Positions 63,820 through 64,000 of a stretch of 64,000 nucleotides of DNA are shown in pieces; within the stretch, counting starts at the first letter, position 1, and each line of letters starts with the position of its first letter. This stretch comes from Neorhizobium sp. JUb45. GTDB lineage: Bacteria > Pseudomonadota > Alphaproteobacteria > Rhizobiales > Rhizobiaceae. Location of the stretch: NCBI RefSeq assembly GCF_004343585.1, contig NZ_SLYW01000002.1, positions 868,001 through 932,000 of the forward strand, given 5' to 3'. The notes under the pieces are model-generated. The model ran no database searches. It had not been told where the DNA came from and saw only the letters and a program-made list of their open reading frames with translations. Position numbers and translations under genes: made by a program.

Positions 63820-64000
63820 GGCGAATTCCTTTTTTGAGGCTTGCCGGTTCAGTTCTTGACCGGCGTCAATTTCATGAATTGGAATATAAATCGATTTAGG
63901 CGCGATAAAAGCGCGTTTCCCAGAGGTCACCCATGCGTTTTGTGCAGGCCTGGTTAAATCGCATTAGGGAACTGTACAAAATAAAGGCAAATGCACCGTC

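Overview
This window is a chromosomal segment of an alphaproteobacterium of the order Rhizobiales, most likely family Rhizobiaceae (Agrobacterium/Rhizobium type). The case rests on gene content and order: the run exoR - xthA - erpA - dgt - argS - SPOR protein - nagZ - scpA - scpB - tatABC - serS - surE - pcm - LysM/LytM protein ... yajC ... trmFO is the order I recall for Rhizobiaceae chromosomes. ExoR, ExoD, a PopZ/DUF2497 protein and DUF1127 proteins fit the same group. GC is high, genes are dense, and several intergenic repeats resemble ones dispersed in rhizobial genomes. No plasmid replication gene, prophage, insertion-sequence transposase, rRNA operon or CRISPR array was seen.

Layout. 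Positions 1-3,078 hold an alkanesulfonate operon (end of a probable ssuA, then ssuD, ssuC, ssuB). Positions 3,097-8,093 are mostly reverse-strand accessory genes: CopD-like membrane protein, DinB, PhzF, a periplasmic cyclic nucleotide phosphodiesterase, PilZ and DUF1203. Positions 8,161-11,925 form a reverse-strand sulfur/cysteine group: cysteine synthase, an alanyl-tRNA editing protein, a sulfurtransferase fused to an acetyltransferase, and a small membrane protein. An orphan ChrR-type cupin follows. Positions 12,998-20,678 hold a tripartite tricarboxylate transporter (tctCBA), an extra solute-binding protein and the two-component system tctDE. Positions 20,822-32,769 are mixed accessory DNA: a nuclease-like protein, a double-receiver GGDEF protein, a membrane-bound FAD sugar dehydrogenase with cytochrome c subunit, a MarR regulator, ExoD, tRNA-Asn, tRNA-Cys and several very small proteins.

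Positions 33,047-63,819 are core housekeeping: PIMT-like methyltransferase, PopZ, valS, a FadL-type porin, exoR, DNA repair and nucleotide genes, argS, cell-division/SPOR and NagZ functions, chromosome condensation (scpAB), Tat export, serS, surE, pcm, an NlpD-like protein, yajC, trmFO and two DUF1127 genes. The Tat pathway encoded here probably exports two proteins encoded in the window that carry twin-arginine leaders: the nucleotidase and the small subunit of the sugar dehydrogenase.

Most unusual observations: two copies of a ~272-bp non-coding element with terminal inverted repeats and TA flanks, whose internal and terminal stems differ between copies but stay paired within each copy; a sulfurtransferase-acetyltransferase fusion; a diguanylate cyclase with changes at key residues in both receivers; two atypical PIMT paralogues; an isolated terminator suggesting a small RNA; and two places where genes expected from remembered synteny (tolC, secDF) are absent. 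All assignments were made by reading the sequence, without database searches.
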